From contig JACKQL020000005.1 of NCBI GenBank assembly GCA_018296165.2, positions 310,001 through 374,000 of the forward strand: a stretch of DNA of 64,000 nt. The letters run 5' to 3'. This document shows, piece by piece, positions 47,445 to 57,845 of the stretch (the first letter of the stretch is position 1; each line of letters begins with the position of its first letter). The notes under the pieces are model-generated. The model was given only the letters and a program-made list of their open reading frames with translations. It ran no database searches and had not been told where the DNA came from. The position numbers were made by a program, and so were the translations under genes. Origin of the DNA: Termitomyces sp. T153 (taxonomy: Eukaryota; Basidiomycota; Agaricomycetes; Agaricales; Lyophyllaceae).

Positions 47445-47810
47445 GGGTGTGAGAGGAACACTTGCCAGTCCAAGCACTCAGCCAACTGGCCCAAAAGGGC
47501 ACAATGTCCAGGCTGTTGGACATGCTGACTGGCTCTATATATAGTGAAGTGGTCCTCTTACATCAGCCCCTTTTTCTAGAGGTGGACAACCTGGCTACCT
47601 TCAGTGGGGGGGTCACACATCTGTTAGAATAGAAGCTGGACTAAACTACACTATGTAATATAGTTACCCCCTAGGCATTGCCTGTAAGCCACAGTCAAAT
47701 TTCTCTTTTAATGCACAGTAACAAAGGTACTATCACATGACTAGGCCAGCAACTTCTAATCACATGACCCCAAATAAAGTGCATCTTAGGAGAATTGAAC
47801 TGGTGACTGA
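47445..47810. other. unrelated segment replacing RNase H in element G
   Basis: Alignment of G with A breaks at both sides of this segment: A has about 400 bp of RNase H here, G has about 360 bp of unrelated, AT-richer DNA with a TATATATAG motif (47538). It could be an LTR fragment; no target duplication was identified. Confidence 0.6.
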
Positions 47811-48720
47811 GGGCATTGAAAGCCAGCTGCTCTGGAGATCCCCAACTCCATGCAACATCCTTCCCAGTGAGGTTGAATAGCAGACAGGCATGATGCAAGA
47901 AGTCCTGGATGAATCTGTGGGAGAAGTTTGCAAAGCCAAGGAATGCCTGCACCTCCTTCTTGTTCTTGGGCTCTGGCCACTCTGCCATGCCTGCTACCCT
48001 CACCAGGTCTATCTCCACAGTTCTTGGCAAAATAATCAGGCCCAGATATTCAATCTGGGTCTGCTCAAACTCACACTTCTCCAGTTTGAGGTAGAGCTGG
48101 TGCTGGTGTAGATGTTCCAAGATGAGGCAAGTGATCTGACAGTTCTCTTTCAGTGTTTTGGTGTAAATGAGAATGTTATCAAGGTATACACACACTATGC
48201 CCTCTGTGATGAGCTCCCAGAAGATGTTGTTCATCATTGTCTGGAAGGTGGCTGGGCTGTTGGTGAGTCCAAAGAACATAACAAGAGGTTTGAACAACCC
48301 CTGGTTGGTCCAGAAGGCAGCTTTCCATTTGTCTCCCTCCTAGATATGCACATTGCTGTAGCCCCACTGTATGTCCAGTTTAGTGAAGCCTGGAGGTTGT
48401 TGATGAGCTTGGAGATGAGGGGAAGGGGTTAGCAGTTCTTCATTGTCATGGTGTTGAAAACCCAATAATCCTGGACCAGTTGGAGCAAGCCATCCTTCTT
48501 CTTGATGAAGAAGACAGAAGAAGCCATTGGAGACTTGGAAGAGCATATGGGACCAGAGTCTAAGTTCTCTTGCAGGAAGGTATTGAGCTTGTCCTGCTCC
48601 TTGGGCACTAGTGGGTAGACCTTACAGCTGGAGAGCATGAAACCAGGCAGCAGTTCAATGATGTGGTCCCACCATTTTTGCTCTAGGAGCAAGTCAAATG
48701 AGGCTTTGGAGAAAACATCC
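47811..48720 (-). pseudogene. element G reverse transcriptase
   Basis: KVYPLVPKEQDKLNTFLQEN (48600), NGFFCLLHQEEGWLAPTG region, MFFGLTNSPATFQTMMNNIF (48270), [20 protein letters not shown] (YLDD is YLDN), YLGLIILPRTVEIDLVRVAG, VQAFLGFANFSHRFIQDFLH. The longest open frame is 48297-47695. Confidence 0.85.
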
Positions 48721-49690
48721 TCAAATACATGGAGGTAGAGAGTACAGCATCTCAGAACTCTCAGGGTGTGGCATTAGCAGCAAACACCTGGGCCAGCCAC
48801 TTGGATGTGGTCTGGCTAGCCTGAATATCTGCAACAGAGAGTGGCAAGTGTATGGTGGTGGTAGCATAGATCCAGTCCCCCACCTATACCACTTCATCTG
48901 GGAGCTCTGTTTTGTGTATGCCACCAAACTCCTCTCAGAACTCCTCCTCCAGGTCTCTGCCACTACTCTGGTTGTCCTTGTAGAGGGCCTCTCTATGAGG
49001 GATTGCCAGAGGCAGGGGATCCAGAAGGTCCAGATTGGCAAAGGGGAGAGGCCCTGCATGACATGCACAGATGGCCACATGCTCTCAAACTTGAGCCTGG
49101 CATTCTTCCCTGTCCTTGGCAGTGCAGGCAGAGCACTTCTGAGGGCACCTGCTCATGGTTACCTCCCCTTTGGTCCAATCTACTTCAGGGTTGTGCTTAC
49201 AGAGCTATATGAAACCAAGAATCATGTTCTGCCTACCCAAGCTGGTAACATATGCTCCACATGATTCTAATAATGAAGGACAAGGTAAACTACAGAGTGG
49301 ATGGCACTGGCTTTGTTGGGTGTTCTGTCAATGTTGTAGACCAGAATTGGCTTAGGAAGGGGCTGCATGGTCAGGCCATAGCACTTGATAAACTCCAAGT
49401 CCAAAAACAGTCCTGTTGCTCTGATGTACAAAGGGCAGTGACTCTGCAGGTTTGCTGAGTGTCTGTGGTCTCTACCTCTACATAAAGGCACAGGGAGTTG
49501 GTGGACCCTAAAAGGTGTCAGGGAGCTTGGCTCAATTTCTGGAGTTGGTATTTGTACATCTGGAGAGGAACATTGAGATTCTTCTGTCTCAGAATGAAGG
49601 GCATTAGAAAGGGCAATCTCATTTTCTATTGACAGATATGAGAACCTGTTAGCACCCAGTGATGGAGGCATACACCTCATCTATTGCTCA
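48721..49690 (-). pseudogene. element G protease and linker
   Basis: Contains the counterpart of the A protease region (GLFLDLEFIKCYGLTM near 49390) but the active-site triad is not readable, with a gap relative to A. The Cys-containing linker to RT is partly preserved. Confidence 0.65.
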
Positions 49691-50563
49691 ACTTAAAATC
49701 CTCCTCCAGCTCTGGGAGTGATGCACATGTGCTGATCTCCTCCAGAATCAACTCTGGTGTTGGCTCATCTGATGATGGAGCTCTGGCAGCATCCTTTGCC
49801 ACCAGCAGCTGCAGGAGAAGTTCCTCCTGCTCCACTATGGAGATGTAATGTATGTTCAGACCTAAGAAGCAGTGTCATGCAAAGTGCCTGGGCTTCTGGC
49901 ATCTCCAGCACAGTAGTGGCATGGCATGGAACTGTCTGGCTGCATCCACATCCATGGGCATACCCAGTGGTAGGGGGCATGTTGTGAGGATGGCCAGAGT
50001 AGGGGCTGGCATTGGGTAAGCAGGTACAGGGCAGTGGAACCTAATGGCTGAAGCTGAGTGCAGCATGGAATGTGGGCAGTAGAGCTCTCTCCAGATCTCC
50101 ATGAGTTGCCACTGATCTCAGGCCACCTTGTACCATGAAGCAATCCTTTTGTCATCTGGGCAACCCTCTGTGAGATTGTCAATGTGTCCCACCAGCATGG
50201 GGTGCAGGCCATCCTGGAATGTGAGGCATAATTGAAAGCCATCGGGGTAGGTGGCTTGCTCAACCAATGCCCAGAAGGAGTCAATGTACTTGTCTAGCAT
50301 ACACTTCCCTTGCCCATATTGCTCCCTGTCACATAGTGTCAAGGCAGCAGTTTTGGCAGGGTCTAGTTGGAAGAACTCTGCATAGAAGTCCTTCTTGAAG
50401 GCAGCCCAGTCCAGGAAACTTCCAACACCTCTGGGGCAACAGAAAACTTGTAATATGTAGGTGGAAGCATGTCTGGCCTTCATGTACAACAGCACCCAGG
50501 CTATTCTCAATGCATCAGAGTCAAAGGTGTCCCTACTGAGGTGGATGTAGATGAGGCAGGATT
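49690..50563 (-). pseudogene. element G Gag, truncated by element F
   Basis: Frame 50563-50118 is open: FDSDALRIAWVLLYMKARHA, LDWAAFKKDFYAEFFQLDPA, LDKYIDSFWALVEQATYPDG. The CCHC knuckle follows as CWRCQKPRHFA*HC (near 49890). The ORF seen to 50642 continues into F LTR sequence, so its first residues are not Gag. Confidence 0.82.
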
Positions 50564-50795
50564 TGTCAGGGGACATCCCACTGGTTTCCCCTTCTCCTTC
50601 TCCAGTTCTTGTCAGATTTCCCCCACTATAGTTTTCCTTCATTCTCCTTCCTTTTCCCTATCTATTGGTCCCAGTTTCAGCCCTCAGGCTGCACTAGTTC
50701 TCTGTCAATATTTCAGACAAGTGTGGCCCCTTTGATACTGCCACCAGCTTATATAACTGCTGACCAATTGCTGACACATTACTTTTGTCTTTTTA
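50564..50795 (+). repeat. element F 5' LTR (about 232 bp)
   Basis: The start shares TGTCAGGGGAC with the A-family LTR but the body is different. The end is placed before GCAGAACAAGTCCC, which matches the leader of element A. TATATAA lies near 50751. Confidence 0.7.
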
Positions 50796-51035
50796 GCAGA
50801 ACAAGTCCCTAGATTTGGTCTGGAAGCCCCCTTCTCTATTTCCTGAGCTTCTACTTGGTTTCTCAAAAAGTCTCTCTCCCACCAGTTTCTTAGTGCCCCC
50901 TGTGCTCCTCCTATGATCCAGCCAACTCCTCTAGCACCTCCCCCTGATACTATAAGCCCCCAGGACAATGCCTGGAGTTGTTTGCTGTCCCTGGAGATGC
51001 AGATTTGACTTACCCAAGCCTGCCTTACTTTCCAC

Positions 51036-52024
51036 ATGGCTGAACTCACTGGACTCTGTCAAACTACTGAAGCAGTGTCCCTTTCACTCCAAGCACTTTT
51101 GAAACATCTTCCCCTTGCTCTTACCACACCTCCTATGCCCCCAGCAGATGCAGATCTATTTGTGTCTGCACCTAGCTCAGGCTTTCTGCCTCCAGCTGCT
51201 GCAGAATGGTTTGCATCTACAGCTGGCTTAGGCCTTTCAGCTCCTTGTTCCAAACTACCTTGTCCTGCACTCTCCAATATATATGATGGAGATTGTAAGA
51301 TTGGAGAACATTTCCTCCAGTCCTATATCACCTATATATAGCTGAGCAGTGAAGCCTTCACCTCAGATGCCTTGAAAATTGCTTGAGTTCTCTCCTACAT
51401 GAAGGCTAGCCAAGCTTCAACCTATGCCCTGCATGTTTTTTGATGCTCAGGAGGAGTTGAGAGTTTCTCTGGCTGGATGGAGTTTGAGAAGGAGTTCTGA
51501 GCTAAATTCTTCCTCCTTGACCCTGCCAAAACTGCAGCTCTTTCCCTTTGAGACCAAATCCAGTATGGTCAAGAGAAGCAGTTGCTTAATGAGTACATTG
51601 ACTCTTTCCATGCCTTAGTTGAGCAGGCAAGATATCCAGATGGTCTGCAACTCTGCCTAACCTTCCATCATGGACTCTACCCCTCTCTTATGGATCATAT
51701 TGACAGTATGGCAGAGGGGTGTTCAGATGATGAGCATGTCAATACCTAGTACAAAGTGGCATGTGAGCAGTGGCAGTTGATGGAACTGCAACATAAGCTG
51801 CAGTGGATGCAACCCTCAACATTTCCTTTCTCTCATGGAGGGTTCACCCCCTGAGCTCCCCCTTCCATGCCTGCTTGAGCAGCCCCACAAGCAGGTGCAA
51901 CTTTTCCCCTTTCATTCTATGTTGCTCCCTTGCTTTCCCTGCCCCAAGGAGTCCCAATGGATGTTGATGCCTCCAGACAGCAGTCCTCTACTCCCCTGCT
52001 GTGTTGATGCTGTCAAAAGGCTGG
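51036..52024 (+). pseudogene. element F Gag, part before element E
   Basis: Start MAELTGLCQTTEAVSLSLQA. Conserved pieces: NIYDGDCKIGEHFLQSYITY, YIDSFHALVEQARYPDGLQL, DHIDSMAEGCSDDEHV, VPMDVDASRQQS. The zinc knuckle CQKAG is cut by E at 52024 and resumes as HFAHYCPQGL at 61570. In-frame stops are scattered. Confidence 0.85.
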
Positions 52025-53072
52025 TGATGTGCTCCTATGCCGCCTAGTGCCGTGCAGGAAACCTAACACTTGTCACTAGATAGGATAGCTGGCAGTAGGA
52101 AGTTAATAATTGAGGGCAAGTCAGTAACCGTCCCAGAGAACTAGAGCGAAAGTGGTGGCAAGGAGGTGAAGTCGAAAAGAATCGCTACTGCTAACGATAG
52201 TCGCAGCGAAACTGAAACGGTGGCGGGGCGAATAAAGGAGAGAGACGGCGGTAAGAGTAAAACTAAGATCGATGGACAAACGTAAACTTATCGCTAGCCG
52301 CAATTGCTAGCGTCACTAAATTGAAATAACGCTAATAGGCACCCGTAATCGGTACCACACTAAGTCGAGGTCGAGGTTGAAGAGGTTTGTCGCGAACCCA
52401 AAGTCGAAGACAAGATGAGGGAAAGGGATGAGGCGAATGGAATCTTTAAGCTGGTAGCTTATAGATGGAGGAGTAATACGATGGTGATGCGATGATAAAA
52501 TTGATTGTCGGGTGTCTATGTACAGGCAGTATTTATACGTTTTCGAAGTATAGTAAGGGAAGGTAAGCAATTAAGCGCCACTAGCGGCGGCGTCTGCCAC
52601 TGTGTTTAGGTTGTGTGCCAGGCGTCAGTCCGTAACTAAGTAAAAGGTCATAGGGGAGGCCTTGGCGACGACTAATTGCTAATAAGAACCAAAAAGAGAA
52701 CGAGTCCGATGTCAATACCTGAAGTAAGAACACCGTTCAGGGATGTTGGTAAGCTCGACAAGGGGAATGATAGTAAAAAGGTACGCGTCTGGTAATATGT
52801 CCATATATAGTAAAGGAACGCCGTTTTGTCGCCAGGATCGCTAAGATCGCTAATAATCGTCGCCAAGAGGGTCTAGGCCTTGATGGTCTAGGCCCAAGTT
52901 CCAGGCTTCGCGTGATGTTCCCCGTGATCAATAAGTCTCGTGGTCACTAGAGTCTTGTGCTTCGGTCCAATCCTAGGGCTAAGTCCCGTGCGCTGAGTGT
53001 TGTGACTTGTGTCACATTCGAAGTAGTCAGCTGCCGCCGAAAAAGGTGCTCAGCGATAACTGGGGCTCATCA
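52025..53072 (-). repeat. element E 3' LTR (1048 bp)
   Basis: TGATG...CATCA termini. The TATAAATA box on the minus strand is at 52530-52537. Inside it lies GGGGGAGGA (53073-53081, minus strand), the polypurine tract. Confidence 0.95.
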
Positions 53073-53245
53073 TCCTCCCCCGTACTGAAATATTGACTGT
53101 CCTCAGTCAACCCAAAAGTCACGTGCTTGATCGCCTGGTCCGTGCGCCAAAGGGATTCGAATAACAGTGGCTGGCGGTATCGCTTGAACTTCATCATCCC
53201 CCTTCCTTACCATCTAATCTCTCCTAGCCTCTCAATCTTATCGCT

Positions 53246-53642
53246 ATGTCCGATCTCGCCTCCCAATTTGAGAAGATTACCATGGCCCACGCCTTCCTCA
53301 ATTGGGTCGACAGGTTGCTCGCGGTGGCCCGTGCATTGTTGGCGAAGGATCCTCGCTTGGCCGACGCCGCTAACGTCGGCGGCGTCGCTACTGGACTTCG
53401 ACGAGAGGGCGGCAGGAGTGGAACGACGGTTCCGAAGGGAGCTGGAGGCGGCGAGGGAGGAGTTGTTAGCGGCACGGGCTCGCTACACGGTCGCTAGGCG
53501 GACACTGGCGACTCTGGCGGGATATCGACGCGACTGCCAGGCCTTCCTGGCCTGGCAGGAGGAGAACAACATCGGCGAGGGGGATTGGGAGGAGACGGAG
53601 GCGATGGAGGTTCCTGACAACGACGCTGACCTTGATGCTTAG
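53246..53642 (+). pseudogene. element E antisense ORF between 3' LTR and pol
   Basis: Starts MSDLASQFEKITMAHAFLNW and continues VDRLLAVARALLAKDPRLAD in one frame. Near 53390 the coding signal moves by one base to LLDFDERAAGVERRFRREL, a charged helical stretch (likely coiled coil), then QAFLAWQEENNIGEGDWEET and an acidic end at 53642. No GT-AG intron fits the shift, so this copy may carry a one-base insertion. About 130 aa in total. It reads away from the 3' LTR and converges on pol, as in the H/K/J family, but the protein is not similar by eye. Function unknown. Confidence 0.6.
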
Positions 53643-54074
53643 CGACCGTCGCCTCCTGTATATAAATTTTATAATTTTGTTAGTAGTTTGGACCTAGCTT
53701 AGCCCCCTTAAGGGGCTCCCAAAATGTATAGTATTTTTGGCGAGCGATCAGAAAGTGAAACAAAATAGAAGAAAGAAAGCAAAACTCAATTGGGCATACT
53801 AGCGACTGTCGCCTAATGCTAGCGACATTTTGAAGGCAAACGCTCAGTAGATCATCATGGCAAATTACCCCGAGAGGCGTGCCAAGCGCTGGCAACAGAA
53901 TAGCCTAGCGCAGCATCGAAACAAGACAGTAGTAAAGTGAAGTGTCTGTGAAAGGCTTTTTAACTGTATTAAAATTGAAAGAGCAACGAGACAAAAAGGA
54001 CTTAGGTTTTGTAAAGTAATTGTTGATGGATTTTCTGGGTAGTAGAGATGAGAGCAGTAAGAAATGAAGCAGAG

Positions 54075-57000
54075 TTAAGATTCGTCACTAAGGCCTAGCG
54101 AAAGGTAGTTTTCTTCTTCACTGGCGTTGTCACCAGTGTCATCGTCGTCAACAAGTTCGGTTTGCTCCAGTTCTCGGAGACGCGAAGTGTCGATGTCGAA
54201 AGTGTCGCTAGGCACGGTTATGTGTTCTCTAGCGAGATAGGGGATTAAGCGGAAAGCAGCAACAGGGCGATGTAGAACTGAGCCATCTAGTTCGCAAAGG
54301 ATGTAAGCTCTTCCACGGTTGCGAGAGATTACCACGAGTGGGCCTAGGTATCGCGGCTTCATTTTCTTGTTATGCGATACTTCGATTCTCGTATTCCTCA
54401 TTAGTACGAGGTCGCCTGTTTTGAAGTTGTAATCGCGAATCGTAGCGGCGTGATCTTTTTCAAAGGAAATGGCGGCCAGGCGACGGGCGCTAAGCACTTG
54501 GCTATGCAGGCGGTCGAGATCTTCTTGGCGACGCTGAAGGTCAATCGCTCGGCGGGCTATAAGATCGGTGGTTGATAATAACGAGTTTGGCGGCGGTTGC
54601 AAATATGTCGCTTCAACTATGTCAGCAGGCAGGAGAGGGTGGGTACCGGTCGTCGCGTAGTAAGGGGAGCAACCCATTCGCTTGCGCACTGTAACACGTT
54701 CTGACCAAAAGACCGAGTAAGTAGCCGTACTCCACCTAGACTGATCGCCATCGACAGCTTTAAAAAGGGCTTGGCGAATGTCGAAGTGAGGCCGCTCAAC
54801 TATTCCATTAGCGTGCTTATTATAACCAGAGATCCGGATATGGCGTAAGTTATACTTCTTCGCCAAATAGGTAACCGCCTTTAGGATCGGGGGTCCATTG
54901 TCGGTCACGATTTCGCTAAGCGCTCCCCAACGACAAATGACGTCCTCGTATAGCCACTTGGCGATAGCTTCGGTGTTTTCTCGGCTAAGCATGCGAAATT
55001 TCGGGTAATGAGTTAGCAAACAACGTCCTTGGATGATGTACTTGAACTTATTGGAGGGCGGCATGAACATGGTATCGACGTATATCTTGCTGAACAAAGG
55101 CGCCGGGGTAGCGACAGTTGGCGGAATAAGCACTTTAGTTGTCTGGTGTATCTGACAGAGATGGCAGGTCCTAAGGTACCACATGATGTCGGCGCTAACT
55201 TGGGGCCACCAAAATCGTTCTAGAAGGGCAGAGCGAGGAGCGAAGAAGCCTCTGTGTCCCAAGTCGTCGTGCATCGCCTTCAAGACCCGTAAGCGACTGG
55301 CAATAGGGACAAACACCTTGTGAGCACCGTCTCGACTTCTTCGCCAAAGCTTGCCTCCCGTAACGAAAAACATAGATGCGTAGCGAACGAAAGTGGCATA
55401 TTCTTTGTCACTAAAGCCTTCGGGTCGGATTAGGTCGTGAAGCCATTTCTTAACTAAGAGTATACGGGCATCGTTGGTGGTAGCTTTAGCACTGCGGGGT
55501 ACGTCGCTATAAGTAGTGGTGCCATCGTCTCGGAGGGGGGTTATATCGTCGCTGGTCGCTAATCGTGGAGCAGTGTCGGTGTCGCTGGCGAAAGTTGCTA
55601 AAGCAGGCGAACAGCCGAGATCGGCAGCAGGGAATAAGCGACGTGCGCCCATTGAGAGATGGCGAAGGAGCGGCAGCGGTAACTGGACCTGGTGTATGAA
55701 CCCATGCAAACGATCAATCCAATCCTCATAGACAGAGTTGTCGCTATCATCGACAGGGGGATCATCAGGCTGTGGTGGGCGCCGCAACAGCCCATCCGGG
55801 CCGTGGAAAGTTCCCTTGACGTGCACCAGCTCGAAATGGAACATCAGAATCGCCACAATCCAGCGGTTCATGCTAGCTGAAGGTTGAACGTCGGGGTTCT
55901 GAAGCATACCCTTAATGTAGCGAGCGTCTACTTCGATGATGAGGTTCCTAACGCCAATTAGGTACATCCGTAAAGCTTGTAGCGCTCGATAAAGGCCGTA
56001 AAGCTCCAACTTAGGCTGACTGAATCGTGCCTCTCTGTCATTTAGCGTAATTGACCCGAAGCGATTGTAGCGGCGCTCCTTGCGATTATTGCTAGCACAC
56101 TGGCAAAGGTAATATCCGACCGCTATATATGACGTATCGACCGCTAAGATGACGGGGTCAGGTGATTCATAGTCGATAGGAACAAGGGGCTTAGCGTCTT
56201 GTAAGGCCTTCACGAGGTCACGTTGAGCATTAATCTGATCGGGACCAAACTCAAAAGGGACGCCAACGCGAGTAAGTTTCGTCAAGTTATGGGCTCGATG
56301 GGCGAAGTTTTTGACGAAGATCCTTAACACCCCAACGGTACCTAAAAAGGCGCGGACTTCCGATAGCGACTTGCAAGGACCCCATCGCTCGATTAGCGCT
56401 AGGCGACTTTCGTCGGGGATTCGACCACTAGGAGTACAAACGTGACCGAGAATCTTGAAGGTCGGGGCGCAAAGAACAAGTTTGTGACTGGAAAAAGTGC
56501 CACCACAATATTTCATCCGCTGAAGGATCCTGTTAAGTTCAAAGAACTCCCAGAGCGCTAGGCGGATGTGCGGATTAGCGGGATGCTTAGCGGGTCTACC
56601 ATTAACGACCTTCCAGTCCTTGGGTCCTTTAGCGCCAACGTCATCGATAAAGCTGAGCACGTTGTGGGGTATCTCCGGCTGCAGAATAAAGGTAATGTTG
56701 TCGTGAAATATAGGCACAGAGTTGGTCCACCCCATCAGCAAGGTTACTAAGCGAAGAGCGCCAAACGGAGTCTGGAATGTCGTTAAGTCGCGTGATGCTG
56801 GGTCGATAAGTCGCTCGTCATAGCCAACGTAGAGGTCGAGAGTGGCACCACAAATGCGTCCAGCGAATGATTCGGCGACGTGATCTGGAAAAGGTGGTAC
56901 TCCAGAATGGCGAATGGTGACACGGTTGAGCGGCTCTAGACTGTGTACAATCCTGAGCTTACCGTTTTTCTTGAGAACGCAAAACCATCGCGAGCGATAA

Positions 57001-57845
57001 GCGGAATTCGAGGGTTCATAGACGCCGGCGCTGATCTTGTCACGAATAATTTCGCATACTTCCTTTTCTAGTCCCGGGGGTATGGGGCGATTGTGCTGAA
57101 CCCAAGGTACATGCGGAATTGTTGGTATGCGTACTGGCGGAAAGAAGTCGGGGCGCAAACTTCCTCGTTCGGAATCTTCCCAAGCGAAGGCTTTTTCTTG
57201 CTTGGCGACCATGTCGACCAATACGTTGATTTCGTCGCTAGTGAGGAACCCAGTGTCATGGTCGCTGACCAATTTCGCTTGTCGCTCGCTGGTGAATCGC
57301 TTTGTCGGGACGAAAGGTGGCGGGTTTGGGTTAAGCGGCGGAATGGTCGCTAGTGGATCGCCTATAACTTGACGCTCAATTCGAAAGTCTTCGCTAACAT
57401 GGCTGGCGACCGGTTTGGTTTTCATGACTACGGGTTTGTACTTCTTCTTGACCTGTACTCCTTTCCGCTTAGGAGGTTTGTTAGCGACATACTGAGCGGG
57501 GAATGGGATGTTAACATAGGTGGGGGTAGTGTCCGTAACACATGTATCAAAGGGCAAAGTCTGTCCAAGAATCGAGGGATTAGAGGTATCAGTAGAAACG
57601 AAATAAGAACGAGGTGGAAGGGACAAATCAGAAATGTCGCTAGCCGTAGCGTAAAGGTATGCTAGCGCGGGATTAGTCTGTGTGTTAGAATCGGTAAGCA
57701 AAACGTCTTGGTCCAAATCACAAGAAGCTATACACGTCGCTAGACCAGTTAAATGGTCATAGCTGATAACGATCACTATGTCGCTATCTTCTTCATTGCC
57801 TCGGGCGATGAAAGCAACGGGGTGCCTCTGTTTCAAAGCGAACAT
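54075..57845 (-). CDS. pol: element E Pol: RT, RNase H, integrase (1256 aa)
   Basis: Domains in order: linker; RT with LKKNGKLRIVHSLEPLNRVT, ATLDLYVGYDERLIDPASRD, TPFGALRLVTLLMGWTNSVP and catalytic FIDDVG (F/YxDD type); tether and RNase H (PVILAVDTSYIAVGYYLCQ, KLELYGLYRALQALRMY, VHVKGTFHGPDGLLRRPP); integrase zinc finger HDDLGHRGFFAPRSAL with CHLCQIH; DDE core KIYVDTMFMPPSN, EIVTDNGPPIL, NGIVERPHFD; and a C-terminal barrel-like GDLVLMRNTRIEV with KPRYLGPLVV. No chromodomain seen. The frame starts inside gag, +1 relative to it, and stays open upstream of the ATG, so a +1 frameshift or re-initiation is likely. No stops. Confidence 0.95.
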   Translation of the reverse strand: MFALKQRHPVAFIARGNEEDSDIVIVISYDHLTGLATCIASCDLDQDVLLTDSNTQTNPALAYLYATASDISDLSLPPRSYFVSTDTSNPSILGQTLPFDTCVTDTTPTYVNIPFPAQYVANKPPKRKGVQVKKKYKPVVMKTKPVASHVSEDFRIERQVIGDPLATIPPLNPNPPPFVPTKRFTSERQAKLVSDHDTGFLTSDEINVLVDMVAKQEKAFAWEDSERGSLRPDFFPPVRIPTIPHVPWVQHNRPIPPGLEKEVCEIIRDKISAGVYEPSNSAYRSRWFCVLKKNGKLRIVHSLEPLNRVTIRHSGVPPFPDHVAESFAGRICGATLDLYVGYDERLIDPASRDLTTFQTPFGALRLVTLLMGWTNSVPIFHDNITFILQPEIPHNVLSFIDDVGAKGPKDWKVVNGRPAKHPANPHIRLALWEFFELNRILQRMKYCGGTFSSHKLVLCAPTFKILGHVCTPSGRIPDESRLALIERWGPCKSLSEVRAFLGTVGVLRIFVKNFAHRAHNLTKLTRVGVPFEFGPDQINAQRDLVKALQDAKPLVPIDYESPDPVILAVDTSYIAVGYYLCQCASNNRKERRYNRFGSITLNDREARFSQPKLELYGLYRALQALRMYLIGVRNLIIEVDARYIKGMLQNPDVQPSASMNRWIVAILMFHFELVHVKGTFHGPDGLLRRPPQPDDPPVDDSDNSVYEDWIDRLHGFIHQVQLPLPLLRHLSMGARRLFPAADLGCSPALATFASDTDTAPRLATSDDITPLRDDGTTTYSDVPRSAKATTNDARILLVKKWLHDLIRPEGFSDKEYATFVRYASMFFVTGGKLWRRSRDGAHKVFVPIASRLRVLKAMHDDLGHRGFFAPRSALLERFWWPQVSADIMWYLRTCHLCQIHQTTKVLIPPTVATPAPLFSKIYVDTMFMPPSNKFKYIIQGRCLLTHYPKFRMLSRENTEAIAKWLYEDVICRWGALSEIVTDNGPPILKAVTYLAKKYNLRHIRISGYNKHANGIVERPHFDIRQALFKAVDGDQSRWSTATYSVFWSERVTVRKRMGCSPYYATTGTHPLLPADIVEATYLQPPPNSLLSTTDLIARRAIDLQRRQEDLDRLHSQVLSARRLAAISFEKDHAATIRDYNFKTGDLVLMRNTRIEVSHNKKMKPRYLGPLVVISRNRGRAYILCELDGSVLHRPVAAFRLIPYLAREHITVPSDTFDIDTSRLRELEQTELVDDDDTGDNASEEENYLSLGLSDES

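Larger units (their letters stand above)
45399..50563 (-). mobile_element. Ty3 element G (A family), 5' end beyond the window
   Basis: The 3' LTR at 45399-45765 inserted in H1. Integrase/chromodomain, RT, protease and gag follow on the minus strand to 50563, where element F interrupts gag. The remaining gag and 5' LTR should lie to the right of F, outside the window. The RNase H segment is missing. Confidence 0.88.

Noticed and set aside
52121..52570. Small minus-strand ORFs in the E LTRs (also 60618-61067)
   Set aside because: Duplicated only because the LTR is duplicated; short, lying over the promoter region, disrupted in the solo LTR copies.
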